Origin: an uncultured Neisseria sp.
GTDB lineage: Bacteria; Pseudomonadota; Gammaproteobacteria; Burkholderiales; Neisseriaceae
Assembly: GCA_947097615.1 (NCBI GenBank)
Contig: CAMURX010000111.1
Span: 1-5,921 of the forward strand
Direction of reading: 5' to 3'
Length of the DNA: 5,921 bases
Made by a program: the position numbers and the translations under genes. Under the pieces are notes generated by a model. It did not search any database. It saw nothing but the letters and a program-made list of their open reading frames with translations, and was not told the origin of the DNA. Of the stretch, positions 5,380 to 5,921 are shown one piece after another (positions within the stretch are counted from its first letter, which is position 1; each line of letters opens with the position of its first letter).

Positions 5380-5418
5380 AAGCAGCCTGAAAGCCGCAAA
5401 ACGGCTTTCAGGCTGCTT
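5380..5418. terminator. Hairpin built from an inverted GCAGCCTGAA (Kingella-type DUS) pair
   Basis: 5380-5396 and 5402-5418 form a perfect 17-base inverted repeat with a 5-base CAAAA loop. Each arm carries AAGCAGCCTGAA, the core of the Kingella-type uptake dialect instead of the GCCGTCTGAA used elsewhere in the window. It mirrors the inverted-DUS terminators here and abuts the stop codon of the minus-strand pseudogene. Neither side has a long T-run (plus side TTTCAGTTTT, minus side TTGTGATT), so termination would be weaker than at the other sites. Confidence 0.6.
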
Positions 5419-5921
5419 TCAGTTTTCCGCAAACGCGGCCAAGTCTTCGCGGCGGTCGAACAGGGCTTTGACCGGCGGCTGGTGGCTAATGCCGATGACA
5501 AGGGTGTCGGGCAGCTCGCTTTTGAGCAGGCGCAGCAGGGCGGTGGCGGAATCGTCGTCGAGCTGGTTGGTTGCTTCGTCGAGAAACAGGATGTCGGGGC
5601 GGGTGATCAGGGCGCGGGCGAGGCTGATGCGCTGCTGTTCGCCGCCGGTGAGGTGTTCGCGCCAGCGGAAAAGCAGGACTTTGCGCAGTCAGTTGCCGCA
5701 GGCGACGAAGGCGGTTACGAGGGTGATGTAAACGAGGTATTCGAGTATCAGCGCGGGCATGGCGCGGCCGTCGAAGGCGGCGAGGGCGTCGTAGAAGGTT
5801 TTGTTCCAGTCGGTAATCAGCACGCCGACGCGGACGATGGCCAGCGAGAAGCCGACCACGGCGGCCAAGAGCAGCCAGTTGTACCAGGGGTTTTGCCGCA
5901 GCCAGAAGGGGGCGGCAAGGG
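5419..5921 (-). pseudogene. Disrupted SbmA/YddA-type ABC transporter (permease-ATPase fusion), 5' part beyond the window
   Basis: Minus-strand translation in one frame gives two pieces of a fused membrane-ATPase exporter of the ABC_membrane_2 type. From 5919 to 5692 it reads a hydrophobic membrane segment followed by TDWNKTFYDALAAF, a family motif, then CGN and a TGA at 5691-5689, where relatives usually have Trp. The same frame continues LRKVLLFRWREHLT (family RWRxWLT block) and runs without a break into the ATPase signature TGGEQQRISLARAL (from 5649), Walker B DILFLDEAT (5595-5569), D-loop NQLDD and switch His (5484-5482), ending at TGA 5421-5419. The rest of the membrane domain and Walker A, roughly 350 residues in a protein of usually 560-600, are missing at the HLT/GGEQQR junction. 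The gene has thus a nonsense codon and a large in-frame deletion and cannot make a working transporter. It converges on the RNB gene. Confidence 0.85.

Noticed and set aside
5323..5391. Apparent 19-base periodicity of DUS-like words (starts 5323, 5342, 5380)
   Set aside because: The spacings are 19 and 38, but the expected word at 5361 is absent and the intervening bases are unrelated, so it is not a CRISPR or tandem repeat.
4388..5731. Long plus-strand open frame of about 447 codons running past the end of the RNB gene
   Set aside because: The product is Arg/Pro-rich out-of-frame reading of the RNB gene, then passes through two hairpins and the antisense of the ABC remnant. No motif supports it.

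Overview
The window is a GC-rich piece of a Neisseriaceae chromosome, most likely a Neisseria species. Ten exact copies of the 12-base DNA uptake sequence AGGCCGTCTGAA (AG-DUS) and one ATGCCGTCTGAA (AT-DUS) are scattered through it, and the proteins read like Neisseria orthologues (PilT, YggS, ProC, a zinc-ligand-poor DksA). The prevailing AG dialect and high GC suggest a commensal such as the N. elongata / N. bacilliformis side of the genus rather than N. meningitidis or N. gonorrhoeae. The species cannot be fixed from the sequence alone.

Layout, left to right. (1) 1-772, minus strand: 5' three quarters of pilT, the retraction ATPase of type IV pili, cut by the window edge. (2) 773-902: divergent promoter region. 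(3) 903-2495, plus strand: yggS (PLP-homeostasis protein) and proC (pyrroline-5-carboxylate reductase), a probable two-gene operon. The order pilT / yggS-proC is also the order I recall from Pseudomonas. (4) 2496-2682: an intrinsic terminator overlapping an extended -10 promoter for the next gene. (5) 2683-3099: dksA, followed by an inverted-DUS terminator. (6) 3243-5093: a 616-residue RNase II-family (RNB domain) exoribonuclease with its own perfect -10 box and an inverted-DUS terminator. (7) 5094-5418: a gene-free, repeat-rich spacer with a third DUS, a GC-rich palindrome, and a cluster of DUS-like words that do not fit the local dialect but resemble Kingella-type GCAGCCTGAA. (8) 5419-5921, minus strand: the wreck of an SbmA/YddA-type ABC transporter, with an in-frame TGA and an internal deletion that joins the membrane domain directly to the signature motif of the ATPase.

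The genes are mostly housekeeping: pilus retraction and natural transformation (pilT), vitamin B6 and proline metabolism (yggS, proC), stringent-response transcription control (dksA) and RNA decay (RNB protein). I see no evidence of a new defence or mobile system. The unusual material is in the uptake-sequence landscape: DUS copies used as stop codons, DUS copies inside genes, DUS-built terminators and a patch of foreign dialect beside a decayed gene.
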